From Acinetobacter soli (GTDB lineage: Bacteria > Pseudomonadota > Gammaproteobacteria > Pseudomonadales > Moraxellaceae): a stretch of 52,295 nt of DNA. A model generated the notes under the pieces. That model did no database searches. It was not told the origin of the DNA and worked only from the letters and a program-made list of their open reading frames with translations. Of this stretch, positions 26,345 to 35,198 are shown one piece after another (position 1 is the stretch's first letter; every line of letters starts with the position of its first letter). The DNA is taken from assembly GCF_000760595.1 (NCBI RefSeq), contig NZ_BBNM01000017.1:1-52295 (forward strand), written 5' to 3'. Both the position numbers and the translations under genes were made by a program.

Positions 26345-27174
26345 GAAGATGCCCCTTCTGGGGTATTGTAGGATGGGCGTGATTTGCTGCTTTGTTTGCC
26401 CTTGCTGGCCGGTTTGGTCAGCATACGTAGTGGAAAGCGAAGTACATCCTGCCATGCCAGACGGCCAATACATGGTAATTCTGTGCCCTGAACCCAAGTC
26501 GGATTTTCACGCTCGAAAAACGAGATTTTAGGATTATCCTGACGCATCTGCTGCGTAATTGGCGCAACATCGGCTTTAAGGGGCTGATAGTCACTACCAA
26601 AGTTGAGTAAACCACTGTCGTGATCAAAATACTCATTAAAATAGGTTTTGCAGTAATGCTCGACAATCGGTTTCAAGTGCGCGTGCTTACCCTCATGGTG
26701 CGGGTAGTAAACAAAATAGTTATTGGCCAAAAGTAGATAGGTTTTGTAGCCCTTCGAAATCAGGAGCCAATACAGCTCATCAAACGGAAAGCGAAAGCGC
26801 AGTTTGATCAGCAGCTTCATCATGGTGGTTTGCAGGGTGCGGCAGCCCCAGAATTCTTTTTGAATCACGGTATCGCCGCTAAACAAGAAGGTATAGTTTT
26901 TATTGTTGAGGGTAAATTGATGGAGCGCTACTGTTGAAAAACCCACAACTTCATTGCGCTTCGGGTGCAAAATTAGAATAGCGCCGTGTTTCTTTTTAAA
27001 ATCCTCCAAAAAGATCGACTTACGCGTATTGGCATAATACTCTGAATAAATTTCATACATCTGGTCTAGATATTCTGAAGAGATATCTTCACGCTTCATA
27101 TAACGCCCGCGTGGTTTTGCTTTAGATTTTGTGCTCACCACCTCGGTGGCTTGTGTTAATTCGATAGATGACAT
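26341..27174 (-). CDS. GNAT-fold-like protein (277 aa), possible acyltransferase
   Basis: After a basic N-terminal tail (about 1-25) the protein shows GNAT-like elements: EIYSEYYANTRKSIFLEDF, the strand pair ILILHPKRNEVVGFSTVALHQF, and TVIQKEFWGCRTLQTTMMKL in the place of the acyl-CoA loop, although the usual R/QxxGxG/A is not preserved. The C-terminus is polar and basic (KPASKGKQSSKSRPS). It resembles long-chain acyl-utilising GNAT relatives in layout, but this is inference. The ATG at 27174 follows GGGG; a TTG one codon earlier is also open. Its stop overlaps the GH3 start, so the pair is translationally coupled. Confidence 0.65.
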   Translation of the reverse strand: MSSIELTQATEVVSTKSKAKPRGRYMKREDISSEYLDQMYEIYSEYYANTRKSIFLEDFKKKHGAILILHPKRNEVVGFSTVALHQFTLNNKNYTFLFSGDTVIQKEFWGCRTLQTTMMKLLIKLRFRFPFDELYWLLISKGYKTYLLLANNYFVYYPHHEGKHAHLKPIVEHYCKTYFNEYFDHDSGLLNFGSDYQPLKADVAPITQQMRQDNPKISFFERENPTWVQGTELPCIGRLAWQDVLRFPLRMLTKPASKGKQSSKSRPSYNTPEGASS

Positions 27175-27312
27175 CAAACTGACCCCTATTATTTTTGATA
27201 ATGAATAAACATTTCTTGTTTAAACTGGCATCCAGCATTGAGAGCGAGTGGCCGGATTGCCTTATTTTTTACTGCAACAATATTTTTCCCCATAGGTCAC
27301 TAACCTGAACAT

Positions 27313-28863
27313 TTAGAGTGAGACTTTTTTCCCCCGATCCATAAAAAAGGTAAGAAAAGCCATCACCAGCATGATCATGGCCAGTAGTTTCAATAAATCG
27401 TTAAAGCTTGATGCAAGAGCCTGATAATGAACCTGCTTGTAAATGACTTGCGTGGCCAACTGCTCGGAAAGATCGCCCAATTCAGCATACTGCGCCTTCA
27501 ATTGCGCCATCTTTTCGACAAAAATCCAGTTGTCTGGAGTGAGGCCACTATTGAGTTCATTGCTGTGCCATGCCGTCAGCCAGTCGATACGTGAATTGAT
27601 CAGCGCGAGCCCTACGGCTCCGCCAATGTTTCGCATCAGGTTATAAATTCCACTGGCATCGGCAATCTTGTGTTCGGGCAGGGTACTCATGGCCAACTGT
27701 GAAATCACAATCAGGCAAATCATCAGGCCAATCCCCCGATACACTTGCGGCCAAAACATAAAATCGTAATCGCTTTGAATGGTTAAATGCGCATTCAGCC
27801 AGACACCAAATGCCGCCATCAACATGCCCACAAAAACTGTTTTACGCGCATCAAAGTTTGGAATTAACCATGCCAGCACTGGCGCGAAGAAGAACATCAC
27901 AATGCCGGTGACCATCATGATGTGACCAATCTGGCTGCTATTCATCTCACGCACTTGCCCTAGAAAGACTGGAATCATGTAGCCCAAACCATACAAGGCC
28001 ATGCCAATCACAAACGTTATCATGCAGCTTAAGGTGAAGTTTTTATTTTTAAATACACTGAGGTCCAGCAAAGGTTTGGGGGTCACAAAACTGCGATAAA
28101 AGAAAATCATCGCGCCCAACAGACTCACCAAAAACGCGACCCGTACACCGACATCGGCAAACCAGTCATAGCGACCACCTTCGTCGAGGAAATACTCCAG
28201 TCCTCCCAAAAACATGGCCATGCCGACCAAGCTAAACCAGTCCAGTTCTCGAACCAATTTATAATTGGCACGGTCAATCGCGGGATTGGCATACACCACC
28301 ACCGAAATAATAATCCCCGGAATAATATTGATCAGGAACATCCAGTGCCACGAAAAATTGGTGGTGAGCCAGCCACCAATCGTGGGCCCAATCGCGGGCC
28401 CCAAGGTACTGATCATTCCAAACAGCACCAATGGCACTGCACGTTTGGCTTCGGGAAACAGTAAAAATAGCGCGGTCATAGATGTCGGGATCATCCCGCC
28501 GCCCATAAAGCCTTGTAAGGCGCGAAACACCAATAAGCTTTCCAGATTCCATGCCAGTGCACATAATAGTGAACTGAAGGTAAATCCGACCGCGCACAAG
28601 GTGTAGTAAACACGGGTTGAAAGGATTCGCGACAAAACACTCGACATCGGAATCGCGATAATTTCAGCAATCAGATAGACCGTTTGCACCCAAGTGACTT
28701 CATAGCGACTGGCGCTCATGCCTGCCTGAATTTCGTTGAGTGAACTGGCGACAATCTGAATGTCTAAAATGGCCATAAAATTGCCAAAAATCATGGCAAC
28801 AAAAATCACCCACGCCACGCGAGGTGCAAAATTCCACTGGTTAGTCTGAGCTGAAACGGTCAT
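27313..28863 (-). CDS. EmrB-type MFS drug/proton antiporter (DHA2, 14 TM)
   Basis: A 516-residue inner-membrane transporter with about 14 helices. DHA2 signatures are LDIQIVASSLNEI (33-45), RALQGFMGGGMIP (114-126) and motif C LGPAIGPTIGGWL (154-166). With the EmrA-type adaptor encoded 36 bp upstream and the TolC-type channel later in the cluster, it would expel hydrophobic acids or a dedicated product across both membranes using the proton gradient. A gap of about 140 bp separates it from the GNAT-like gene and may contain a secondary promoter. Confidence 0.94.
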   Translation of the reverse strand: MTVSAQTNQWNFAPRVAWVIFVAMIFGNFMAILDIQIVASSLNEIQAGMSASRYEVTWVQTVYLIAEIIAIPMSSVLSRILSTRVYYTLCAVGFTFSSLLCALAWNLESLLVFRALQGFMGGGMIPTSMTALFLLFPEAKRAVPLVLFGMISTLGPAIGPTIGGWLTTNFSWHWMFLINIIPGIIISVVVYANPAIDRANYKLVRELDWFSLVGMAMFLGGLEYFLDEGGRYDWFADVGVRVAFLVSLLGAMIFFYRSFVTPKPLLDLSVFKNKNFTLSCMITFVIGMALYGLGYMIPVFLGQVREMNSSQIGHIMMVTGIVMFFFAPVLAWLIPNFDARKTVFVGMLMAAFGVWLNAHLTIQSDYDFMFWPQVYRGIGLMICLIVISQLAMSTLPEHKIADASGIYNLMRNIGGAVGLALINSRIDWLTAWHSNELNSGLTPDNWIFVEKMAQLKAQYAELGDLSEQLATQVIYKQVHYQALASSFNDLLKLLAMIMLVMAFLTFFMDRGKKVSL

Positions 28864-28899
28864 GTGGTTCGATCCTCATGCATCATGGTTTGAGCCTCG

Positions 28900-29967
28900 T
28901 TAACTTCTCAAATCCACTTTGGCCACCACCGACATCCCCGGTTTGATCAGATCAATCTGCGGATGTGGAAGAATCGAAATACGCACTGGAATGCGTTGCA
29001 CCACCTTGTTAAAGTTACCCGTGGCATTATCTGGCGGCATCATAGAAAAGGTTGCACCAGAAGCAGGAGAGAAACTTTGTACCTGACCGTTAAAGGTCAG
29101 ACTCGGATAGGCATCGAGTACCAAGCTCACGCGTTGTCCTGCGCGCATTTTTTCAATCTGGGTTTCTTTAAAATTGGCCTCTACATACAGGCTATTTTTG
29201 GGAATAATCGCCATCAGGCGAGTTTGTGGATTAACTCTGGAACCAATCTGAACAGCGAGACTGCCGACTTTTCCAGATACTGGCGCGACAATTTCAGAAG
29301 CATTTAAATCGATATCGTAAAGTTTGACGGTGGCTTTGGCGTTGTCTAGATCGGCATACAATTGTGTGCGTCCCGCCTGAACACTGGAAAACTGAGCCTG
29401 TGCAGCTTGAATCGCTGCCTGTGCCTTATTTAACTGTGCCTGTGCAGTCAAATATTCAGCCTGAGTGGCTTCAAAACGCTGACGTGTAATCACGCCCTCT
29501 TTCAGTAATTGCTGATAACGACGAAAATCTGCGCTCAAGCGGCTTACATCTGCCGCTGCCGCATCACGTGCACTTTGGGCTTCTTGAATGCTGGCCTGTG
29601 CGGATTTCTCATTTTCAGTTTGTACTGAAAGACCAGCTTGTTTCAGATTCACCATCGCTTTGGCTTGATCTGCACGGGCTTGTAAATCGCGATTATCCAG
29701 TGCAACCAGTGGCTTACCCTTTTCAATCGTTTGATTTTCATGAACATAAAGTGCCAGCACTTCACCAGAAACCTTGGGCATAATCCAAGTTAAATCTGAT
29801 TTAACATAGGCATTTTCGGTCGACTCATAGAAACGATACACAAACCAGTAATACAACACCCCCAGCAGAATGCCTAAAAACAAAAGGGTGAAAATCCCCC
29901 AAGCGATTTTTTTCCGACGAGCATAATCAGGTTCTGGCTGATCATGCGGAACAGGAAGCTCATCCAT
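28900..29967 (-). CDS. EmrA/HlyD-type membrane-fusion adaptor
   Basis: A 355-residue periplasmic adaptor with one N-terminal transmembrane helix (about 22-45, after RRKKIAW). A lipoyl-like half (VSGEVLALYVHENQTIEKGK) leads to a long coiled-coil (about 85-190, with repeated QAxL/AQA), then the second lipoyl half (IVAPVSGKVGSLAVQIGSRV) and the beta-barrel domain. It links EmrB-type MFS transporters to TolC. It is the first gene of the cluster; the leader is about 470 bp and contains inverted repeats that could be operator or attenuator elements. Confidence 0.94.
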   Translation of the reverse strand: MDELPVPHDQPEPDYARRKKIAWGIFTLLFLGILLGVLYYWFVYRFYESTENAYVKSDLTWIMPKVSGEVLALYVHENQTIEKGKPLVALDNRDLQARADQAKAMVNLKQAGLSVQTENEKSAQASIQEAQSARDAAAADVSRLSADFRRYQQLLKEGVITRQRFEATQAEYLTAQAQLNKAQAAIQAAQAQFSSVQAGRTQLYADLDNAKATVKLYDIDLNASEIVAPVSGKVGSLAVQIGSRVNPQTRLMAIIPKNSLYVEANFKETQIEKMRAGQRVSLVLDAYPSLTFNGQVQSFSPASGATFSMMPPDNATGNFNKVVQRIPVRISILPHPQIDLIKPGMSVVAKVDLRS

Positions 29968-30391
29968 TGTGTCTGACCTTATAACACTTTAATTTAAATG
30001 CTTATTTTTTATACAGCAACATGCATCAATGCATCATGGGTGAGGAGCTTGAATAGAATGAAAAAACAGGTCGCACGATTCCCCTACAGGCGGCTGCCCT
30101 AATCGTATGCTTTCCCGCTAACTACACATTATTATTAAGTGATTTTTCATCTAAATTTTATTATCTATTTGACACATTAACCCAAATGAAGTGCGTAAAT
30201 TGTCAAATTAATAATCATTAAACCCCTGGGTCACAAACAATAGTGTGTATTGTGAATCGTGTCAATTACATGAAAAATTAACTGATTTACCGAATTTTTC
30301 ATTATTTTGGGTGCAATTTGCTCAAGTTAAGCGAAAATATTAAAAAGAAGAATTAAAAAAATGATTGAAAATCAATGATAAAAAAAATAAA
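29968..30391 (-). promoter_or_regulatory. Long regulatory/leader region of the efflux-GH3 cluster
   Basis: No gene is supported in this AT-rich stretch. It holds a GC-rich hairpin candidate (ACGATT 30075-30080 with AATCGT 30101-30106, enclosing a 20-base G/C-rich segment) followed on the minus strand by T6 at 30061-30066; an inverted repeat ACAATA-GTGTG-TATTGT (30237-30253); and ATGAAAAATT/AATTTTTCAT (30270-30302, 13-bp spacer). A possible -10 region lies near 30130-30140. These are operator- or leader-like; the binding factor is unknown and no MarR/EmrR gene is adjacent. Confidence 0.4.
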
Positions 30392-30423
30392 AAAGCATTT
30401 CCCTAAACAAAGGGAAATGCTTT
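30392..30423 (-). terminator. mnmE terminator
   Basis: Perfect 13-bp arms (30392-30404 and 30411-30423) with a 6-base loop and a long T-rich tail on the minus strand, 23 bp past the mnmE stop. Confidence 0.93.
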
Positions 30424-30445
30424 GAATTATACATGAGAATGACTA

Positions 30446-31801
30446 TTATTTGCCAATACAAAATGAGCCAAAAATTTTGCCTAACAAGTCATCGGCACTA
30501 AATTCACCGGTAATTTCCGATAAAGCGTTTTGAGCCAGACGCAACGATTCGGCCACCAACTCACCTGCGTGATACACCACCAGTTGCTCACGTGCCTCAT
30601 GCAAATGTAGCTGAGTGCGCTTCATTGCATCGATATGACGAGTACGGGCAATAAAGGTATCTTCTTCAGGTTGAAAGCCCGCATGCGCTGTAATCGCTTC
30701 TATGAGCGCCTGAACACCGGTTTCTTGTTTGGCCGAAACCCATACATGTCGAAAGCCTTCAAACTGCTCGGCATGCGAAGGGGTATCGATCAAATCACAT
30801 TTGTTACCAATGAGCACCAGCCGACGCGGATCTAAATGCTCAGCAAAATATTCCCGCGCCAAATCCAGTGGATGCTCACCTTGACTCAAGTCATACACCA
30901 ATAACAGCAGATCGGCTTGCTCGATTTCCTTGATGGCGCGGCGAATCCCTTCTTTTTCGACCACATCACCTGTCTCACGCAGTCCCGCCGTATCGGTGAG
31001 GGTGATGGGCAATCCATTCAGACTGATTTTTTCATGCAGCACATCACGTGTGGTACCCGCAATATCCGTCACAATAGCACGTTCATTTCCGGCCAGAGCA
31101 TTGAGCAGACTCGATTTACCGGCATTGGGTTTACCTGCAATCACCACTTGTAAACCTTCACGTAGTAATTGTCCCTGACGTGCAGAACGCTGAACCTGAG
31201 ACACCGAATCACAGACATCATCGAGTAATCCCAAAATCTTACCATCGGCCAGAAAATCAATTTCCTCTTCAGGAAAATCAATCGCAGCTTCTACATGCAG
31301 GCGTAAATGGATCAACTTTTCCAGTACTGCATTGATCTTAACTGAAAATGCGCCTTGTAATGAGCGTACTGCTGAACGTGCAGCGGCCTGTGAAGTGGCA
31401 TCAATCAAATCGGCAATTGACTCGGCCTGCACCAGATCCAGTTTGCCATTTTCAAAGGCGCGCATGGAAAATTCACCCGCTTTGGCAGCTTGTGCTCCAA
31501 GTTCGAGTAGCCGGCCCAAGATGGCATTTAAAATCACCGGCCCGCCGTGTCCCTGAATCTCCACGACATCTTCGCCAGTAAAAGAGTGAGGATTTGGAAA
31601 GCACAGTAGCAATCCCTCATCCATCACCTGTGCCCGTGCATCGTAAAACTGTCGAAAGCCAGCCATTCGAGCTTTGGGCAAGGCCTTAGCGGTCAACTGC
31701 TCGGCAATTGCGTAGGCTTTAGGGCCTGACAAGCGGATCATACCCACACCGCCACGCCCGGGTGCAGTGGCAATTGCGGCGATTGTGCTTTGATAGTGCA
31801 T
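30446..31801 (-). CDS. mnmE: tRNA-modifying GTPase MnmE
   Basis: A 451-residue GTPase that, with MnmG, installs the carboxymethylaminomethyl group at U34 of several tRNAs. The N-terminal folate-binding domain starts TIAAIATAPGRGGVGMIRLSG. The helical domain is split by the G domain, with G1 GKPNAGKSS (223-231), G3 DTAG (270-273) and NKCD. The C-terminal FCIGK carries the essential Cys. The ATG at 31801 has TTAGG upstream; the six codons before it are not conserved. The usual partner order yidC-mnmE is kept, though a terminator separates the two genes. Confidence 0.97.
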   Translation of the reverse strand: MHYQSTIAAIATAPGRGGVGMIRLSGPKAYAIAEQLTAKALPKARMAGFRQFYDARAQVMDEGLLLCFPNPHSFTGEDVVEIQGHGGPVILNAILGRLLELGAQAAKAGEFSMRAFENGKLDLVQAESIADLIDATSQAAARSAVRSLQGAFSVKINAVLEKLIHLRLHVEAAIDFPEEEIDFLADGKILGLLDDVCDSVSQVQRSARQGQLLREGLQVVIAGKPNAGKSSLLNALAGNERAIVTDIAGTTRDVLHEKISLNGLPITLTDTAGLRETGDVVEKEGIRRAIKEIEQADLLLLVYDLSQGEHPLDLAREYFAEHLDPRRLVLIGNKCDLIDTPSHAEQFEGFRHVWVSAKQETGVQALIEAITAHAGFQPEEDTFIARTRHIDAMKRTQLHLHEAREQLVVYHAGELVAESLRLAQNALSEITGEFSADDLLGKIFGSFCIGK

Positions 31802-31839
31802 ACAAAAACCTAAAAACAAAAAGAAGGCGGTTCAATAAA

Positions 31840-31873
31840 AAATCCGCTTAAGCGTAACATCTTAAGCGGATTT
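31840..31873 (-). terminator. Terminator between yidC and mnmE
   Basis: Perfect 13-bp arms (31840-31852 and 31861-31873, core TCCGCTTAAG) with a T-run on the minus strand, so it ends the rpmH-rnpA-yidD-yidC transcript. Confidence 0.92.
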
Positions 31874-31897
31874 ATTCAGCTGTTGCGTCTCGCTCAA

Positions 31898-33646
31898 TTA
31901 CGAGGTCGTTTCAACTTTATTTTCACGTGATTTAGCAACGCTTTTGTTGATAAACCATTGCTGTGTGATGGTAATACTGTTGTTGACAATCCAGTACAAC
32001 ACCAAGCCAGCAGGGAAGAACAACATGAATACCGTGAAAATGATCGGCATAATGCGGAACACTTTAGCCTGCATTGGATCTGCCGGTTGCGGGTTCAGCA
32101 TTTGCTGAATGAACATGGTCGCGCCCATCAAAAGCGGCAAGATAAACCATGGGTCCATTGCAGACAAATCTTGAATCCAGAGCATCCATGGTGCATGACG
32201 AAGCTCGACACTTTCCATGAGCACCCAGTACAAGGCCAAGAAGATTGGCATTTGTAACAACAGCGGTAAGCATCCAGACAACGGGTTGACTTGCTCACGC
32301 TTGTAAAGCGCCATCATTTCTTGGGAGAAACGCATGCGGTCTTCGCCAAACTCTTCTTTCATACGCTGCATTTCAGGTGCAATCACACGCATTTTGGCCA
32401 TCGAGCGATAGCTCTTCGACGACAGCGGCCACAAGATGAGTTTCACTAAAACGGTCAATAAAATGATTGACCAGCCCCAGTTGCCGACGATGTTATGGAA
32501 GAATTGCAAACCAATAAACAGTAGTTTTGCGATTGGCCATAACCAACCATAATCGACAGTCTGATTGAGTCCGACAGCCAGATCTTTGAGTTCAGATTGG
32601 ATTTTTGGACCCGAATAGAACGTCGCATCCACGGTCATGGTTTTGCCCGCAGGCACATTAATGGTTGGAGAAGTAAAACCAATAATGTTCATGTTATCGG
32701 CAGATTTGCGCGACTCAAGCTTGGCGGTATACGCCTGCTCACCAAAATGACCTGGAATCCATGCACTTACAAAATAGTGCTGAACCATCGCCACCCAACC
32801 ACCTTTGGCTTCTACGTTTAACTTCTCGTCTGAGAAGTTGGCAAACTTCAGCTTGTTGTAGTGCTCGTCAGGAGAACCCCATGCACCGCCTAAGAAAGTG
32901 CCAAGTGTAAAGATACCTTGATCAGACTTGCCTGGATCTTCAGAGTTGTCTCGTTTGATTTGACCAAACATTTGACCCTGCCAGTTTTGCTGACTGCGGT
33001 TGACCACCTGATAGCTCACTACAACTGGATAATCGCCTTGCTTGAAAGTAAAACGCTTGATGATTTCCACACCATCTGCTGTTTTGTAGACCATTGGAAC
33101 AGTAAGCGTTTTAACCAGCTTGCCGTCTTTGTCTTTCACTTCTTTAGCATCGGCTAAGGTGTATGCAGATTTTTCTACATCATACACCGGACGACCTGCA
33201 CGGCTGCTGTCAGGACCATTTAAGCCAATCAAACCCGACTGTGCGACATAGGTACGTTTGGCATCACTTTCAAGCATTACAAACGGTTGATCACTGTTTT
33301 TGCTTTGATCATGATTAAGTAATTCAATACGCACAATATCACCACCTTTTGGATTGATCCAAAGGTGATAAAGGTCAGTCTGTATTGAAATAAGCTGTTG
33401 ACTTACAGATGCTGGAGCAGCTGTCGGTGTTTGCTGGGCAGCAATATTTGCTTGCGGTACGTCAGAAGACGTAGCAGCTGCTTGGCTATTTGGCAAATCA
33501 GCAGACACATCATGCGACACTGCAGCAGCCGTTTGTGGCTGTACGGGTGTATTTGCATGACCATAATCTTTTTGCCAAGCCAAAATGAGCAAATATGCCG
33601 TGACAAACATGGCCCCGAGAATTGCAAACCTGGCCCATTGTTGCAT
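31898..33646 (-). CDS. yidC: Membrane protein insertase YidC
   Basis: A 582-residue insertase that integrates and folds inner-membrane proteins alone or with SecYEG. Helix 1 (about 6-23) is followed by a large periplasmic beta domain (about 80-360) and the conserved five-helix core (from VGNWGWSIILLTVLVKLILWPL, including the positive cytoplasmic helical hairpin region with KMRVIAPEMQRMKEEFGEDR), ending in a basic tail. Ribosome site GGGG precedes the ATG. It is the last gene of the rpmH-rnpA-yidD-yidC operon, 5 bp after yidD. Confidence 0.97.
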   Translation of the reverse strand: MQQWARFAILGAMFVTAYLLILAWQKDYGHANTPVQPQTAAAVSHDVSADLPNSQAAATSSDVPQANIAAQQTPTAAPASVSQQLISIQTDLYHLWINPKGGDIVRIELLNHDQSKNSDQPFVMLESDAKRTYVAQSGLIGLNGPDSSRAGRPVYDVEKSAYTLADAKEVKDKDGKLVKTLTVPMVYKTADGVEIIKRFTFKQGDYPVVVSYQVVNRSQQNWQGQMFGQIKRDNSEDPGKSDQGIFTLGTFLGGAWGSPDEHYNKLKFANFSDEKLNVEAKGGWVAMVQHYFVSAWIPGHFGEQAYTAKLESRKSADNMNIIGFTSPTINVPAGKTMTVDATFYSGPKIQSELKDLAVGLNQTVDYGWLWPIAKLLFIGLQFFHNIVGNWGWSIILLTVLVKLILWPLSSKSYRSMAKMRVIAPEMQRMKEEFGEDRMRFSQEMMALYKREQVNPLSGCLPLLLQMPIFLALYWVLMESVELRHAPWMLWIQDLSAMDPWFILPLLMGATMFIQQMLNPQPADPMQAKVFRIMPIIFTVFMLFFPAGLVLYWIVNNSITITQQWFINKSVAKSRENKVETTS

Positions 33647-33651
33647 ATCTA

Positions 33652-33972
33652 TTACCCCAAGTGGTTAGAGTGATTTAGGTTCATTAAACGATCACGAAAG
33701 GGTACAGCAACGTGATGCGTTTGAGAATCTATTTGCTGAAACGAAATAAAATGAATTGCTTTTGACGGCACGGGGTCATAACCCGATCCACCCCACGGAT
33801 GACAGCGGCAGATCCGGCGAATAGCCAGTCCAGTGCCTTTGACTGCACCATGCGTATGAATTGCTTCGAGGGAATACTGAGAACAGGTCGGAATATACCG
33901 GCAACGAGGACCAAGCATCGGACTAATTGCGATTTGATAAAAACGAATCAACCAATGAAGGATACGAACCAT
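33652..33972 (-). CDS. yidD: Membrane protein insertion efficiency factor YidD
   Basis: A 106-residue small membrane-associated protein helping insertion by YidC. The family core is [30 protein letters not shown] with three Cys, then [17 protein letters not shown]. About 30 residues beyond the core form a nonconserved tail. It lies between rnpA and yidC with gaps of 10 and 5 bp. Confidence 0.95.
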   Translation of the reverse strand: MVRILHWLIRFYQIAISPMLGPRCRYIPTCSQYSLEAIHTHGAVKGTGLAIRRICRCHPWGGSGYDPVPSKAIHFISFQQIDSQTHHVAVPFRDRLMNLNHSNHLG

Positions 33973-33982
33973 TGGCGCATCT

Positions 33983-34375
33983 CTAATGCAAAGAAGGAGA
34001 AACAGCTACTTTTTGATATTTTTTAGCCTGACGAAGAAGTTTTTGCCAAGCAAACTCAAGCTGCTGATGCAAATCAGCATTAGATACCGCTTCAATACCT
34101 ATCTTAGGCATGACCACAATATCAAGTAAACCGACGTGTTGCTGATGCAAGCGAAAGCTTTCACGAGCAAGTCGTTTTATTCTATTTCGTTCGTGCGCAC
34201 GGCGCACTTTTTTCTTGGCGACAATCACCCCCAAGCGACTTTTTGCGTGCTCGGACGGTTTCGCAAGAAACAAGAAGTGGGGCTGATGCACTTTAAAAAG
34301 CGCACCATTAAACACACCTTGGTAATCTGCAGCACAGCGTAATCTTACCTCTGTGCTGAAGCTATAAAGTGTCAT
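33983..34375 (-). CDS. rnpA: Ribonuclease P protein component
   Basis: A 130-residue protein subunit of RNase P, which aids the RNA enzyme in cutting 5' leaders from tRNA precursors. The RNR signature [15 protein letters not shown] and the [13 protein letters not shown] strand are present. The ATG at 34375 is preferred; a GTG directly before it is in frame. It follows rpmH by 26 bp, the standard order. Confidence 0.96.
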   Translation of the reverse strand: MTLYSFSTEVRLRCAADYQGVFNGALFKVHQPHFLFLAKPSEHAKSRLGVIVAKKKVRRAHERNRIKRLARESFRLHQQHVGLLDIVVMPKIGIEAVSNADLHQQLEFAWQKLLRQAKKYQKVAVSPSLH

Positions 34376-34401
34376 CACCCGATCGTATCAGCTAACTGTG
34401 A

Positions 34402-34536
34402 TTAAACAGTTAAGCTGTGACGACCTTTTGCACGACGGCGAGCCAATACTTGACGACCAGCTTTTGTAGCCATGCGAGCACGGAAACCATGAACGCGTTT
34501 ACGTTTTAATTCCGAAGGTTGGAAAGTACGTTTCAT
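34402..34536 (-). CDS. rpmH: 50S ribosomal protein L34
   Basis: A 44-residue highly basic protein, starting [19 protein letters not shown] and ending RHSLTV, clearly L34. A GGGAG ribosome site lies 7 bp before the ATG. It is the first gene of the operon reading away from oriC and has a near-consensus promoter about 40 bp upstream. Confidence 0.98.
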
Positions 34537-34575
34537 GTCGAAACTCCCATATTGATCTTTCTGTAAAGGTTCGCG

Positions 34576-34604
34576 ATTGTATTGTGCAATCTTTACACTG
34601 TCAA
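34576..34604 (-). promoter_or_regulatory. rpmH operon promoter
   Basis: On the minus strand TTGACA (34599-34604) and TACAAT (34576-34581) with a 17-bp spacer, near-perfect sigma-70 elements, 40 bp before the rpmH start. Confidence 0.88.
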
Positions 34605-34745
34605 TGAAAAACAGGAATCTTTACATTTAAATGTCTGTCGAGAGCTCAGATCATATCTGGCAAAACTAGTACTTGAAAGATCACACAAAAGTTATACACA
34701 AACTAATACTTTAGATTTAGGGCATTTTTTTGTATATTTGGTACT

Positions 34746-35190
34746 TATTCTCAACCTTATCAACAGCTTTAACTTGATCGATAGCGTCATCCTCTTGATT
34801 TGAATTTAAATTCATATCTCGCTAAATTATCCACAAGACATGAACGCTTATTAAATAAATTCAAATTTTAAAATTTAAATTTATTCTTATTAGGGATAAC
34901 TTTTTCTGTGGAATAGCCTATTTTAAATTTAAAAACCAATAAGATGGGTTGTGGATAAGCTTGTTTTAATCACATTCACAGATTGTGGATAACTTATCCC
35001 TAAAAACTATCCACAGGATGTGGAAAACCTTATCCACAAGTCAATTGAATTTAAATTTATAGCGTAAGCGTTTTCTTTTTAGACAAAATCAAGATAATCC
35101 TTCATGACAGATGTGGATAACTTGGTTAGAATGGCCACCCCTTTTCAAGAAGGGTGGGTGGATATTGTGGTTTTTGAATTTAAATTAAGG
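34746..35190. other. oriC: Chromosomal replication origin (oriC)
   Basis: The rpmH-dnaA gap has perfect DnaA boxes at 34827-34835 and 35030-35038 (forward) and at 34950-34958, 34984-34992 and 35112-35120 (reverse). One-mismatch or weak boxes are at 34757, 34891, 34994 and 35007. Between them are AT-rich 12-mers of the TTTRAATTYAAA type (34799, 34922, 35045, 35173) and long A/T stretches (34850-34885) suited to unwinding. Position next to dnaA and box density are decisive for oriC; exact limits are approximate. Confidence 0.93.
35104..35132 (+). promoter_or_regulatory. dnaA promoter with internal DnaA box
   Basis: ATGACA (35104-35109) and TAGAAT (35127-35132) with a 17-bp spacer. A perfect DnaA box (35112-35120) sits in the spacer, suggesting autorepression. 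A CCACCC/GGGTGG hairpin (35135-35161) lies in the 5' UTR. Confidence 0.65.
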
Positions 35191-35198
35191 GGATTCAC

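Noticed and set aside
30061..30110. Known riboswitch upstream of the emrA-like gene
   Set aside because: The hairpin does not match any riboswitch class I can recall; kept only as an unclassified structured leader.
31922..31933. TTTCACGTGATT near the yidC stop
   Set aside because: Only part of a ParB-like palindrome is present.
34582..34803. 73-codon frame within oriC
   Set aside because: Overlaps the rpmH promoter and oriC; low-complexity translation.
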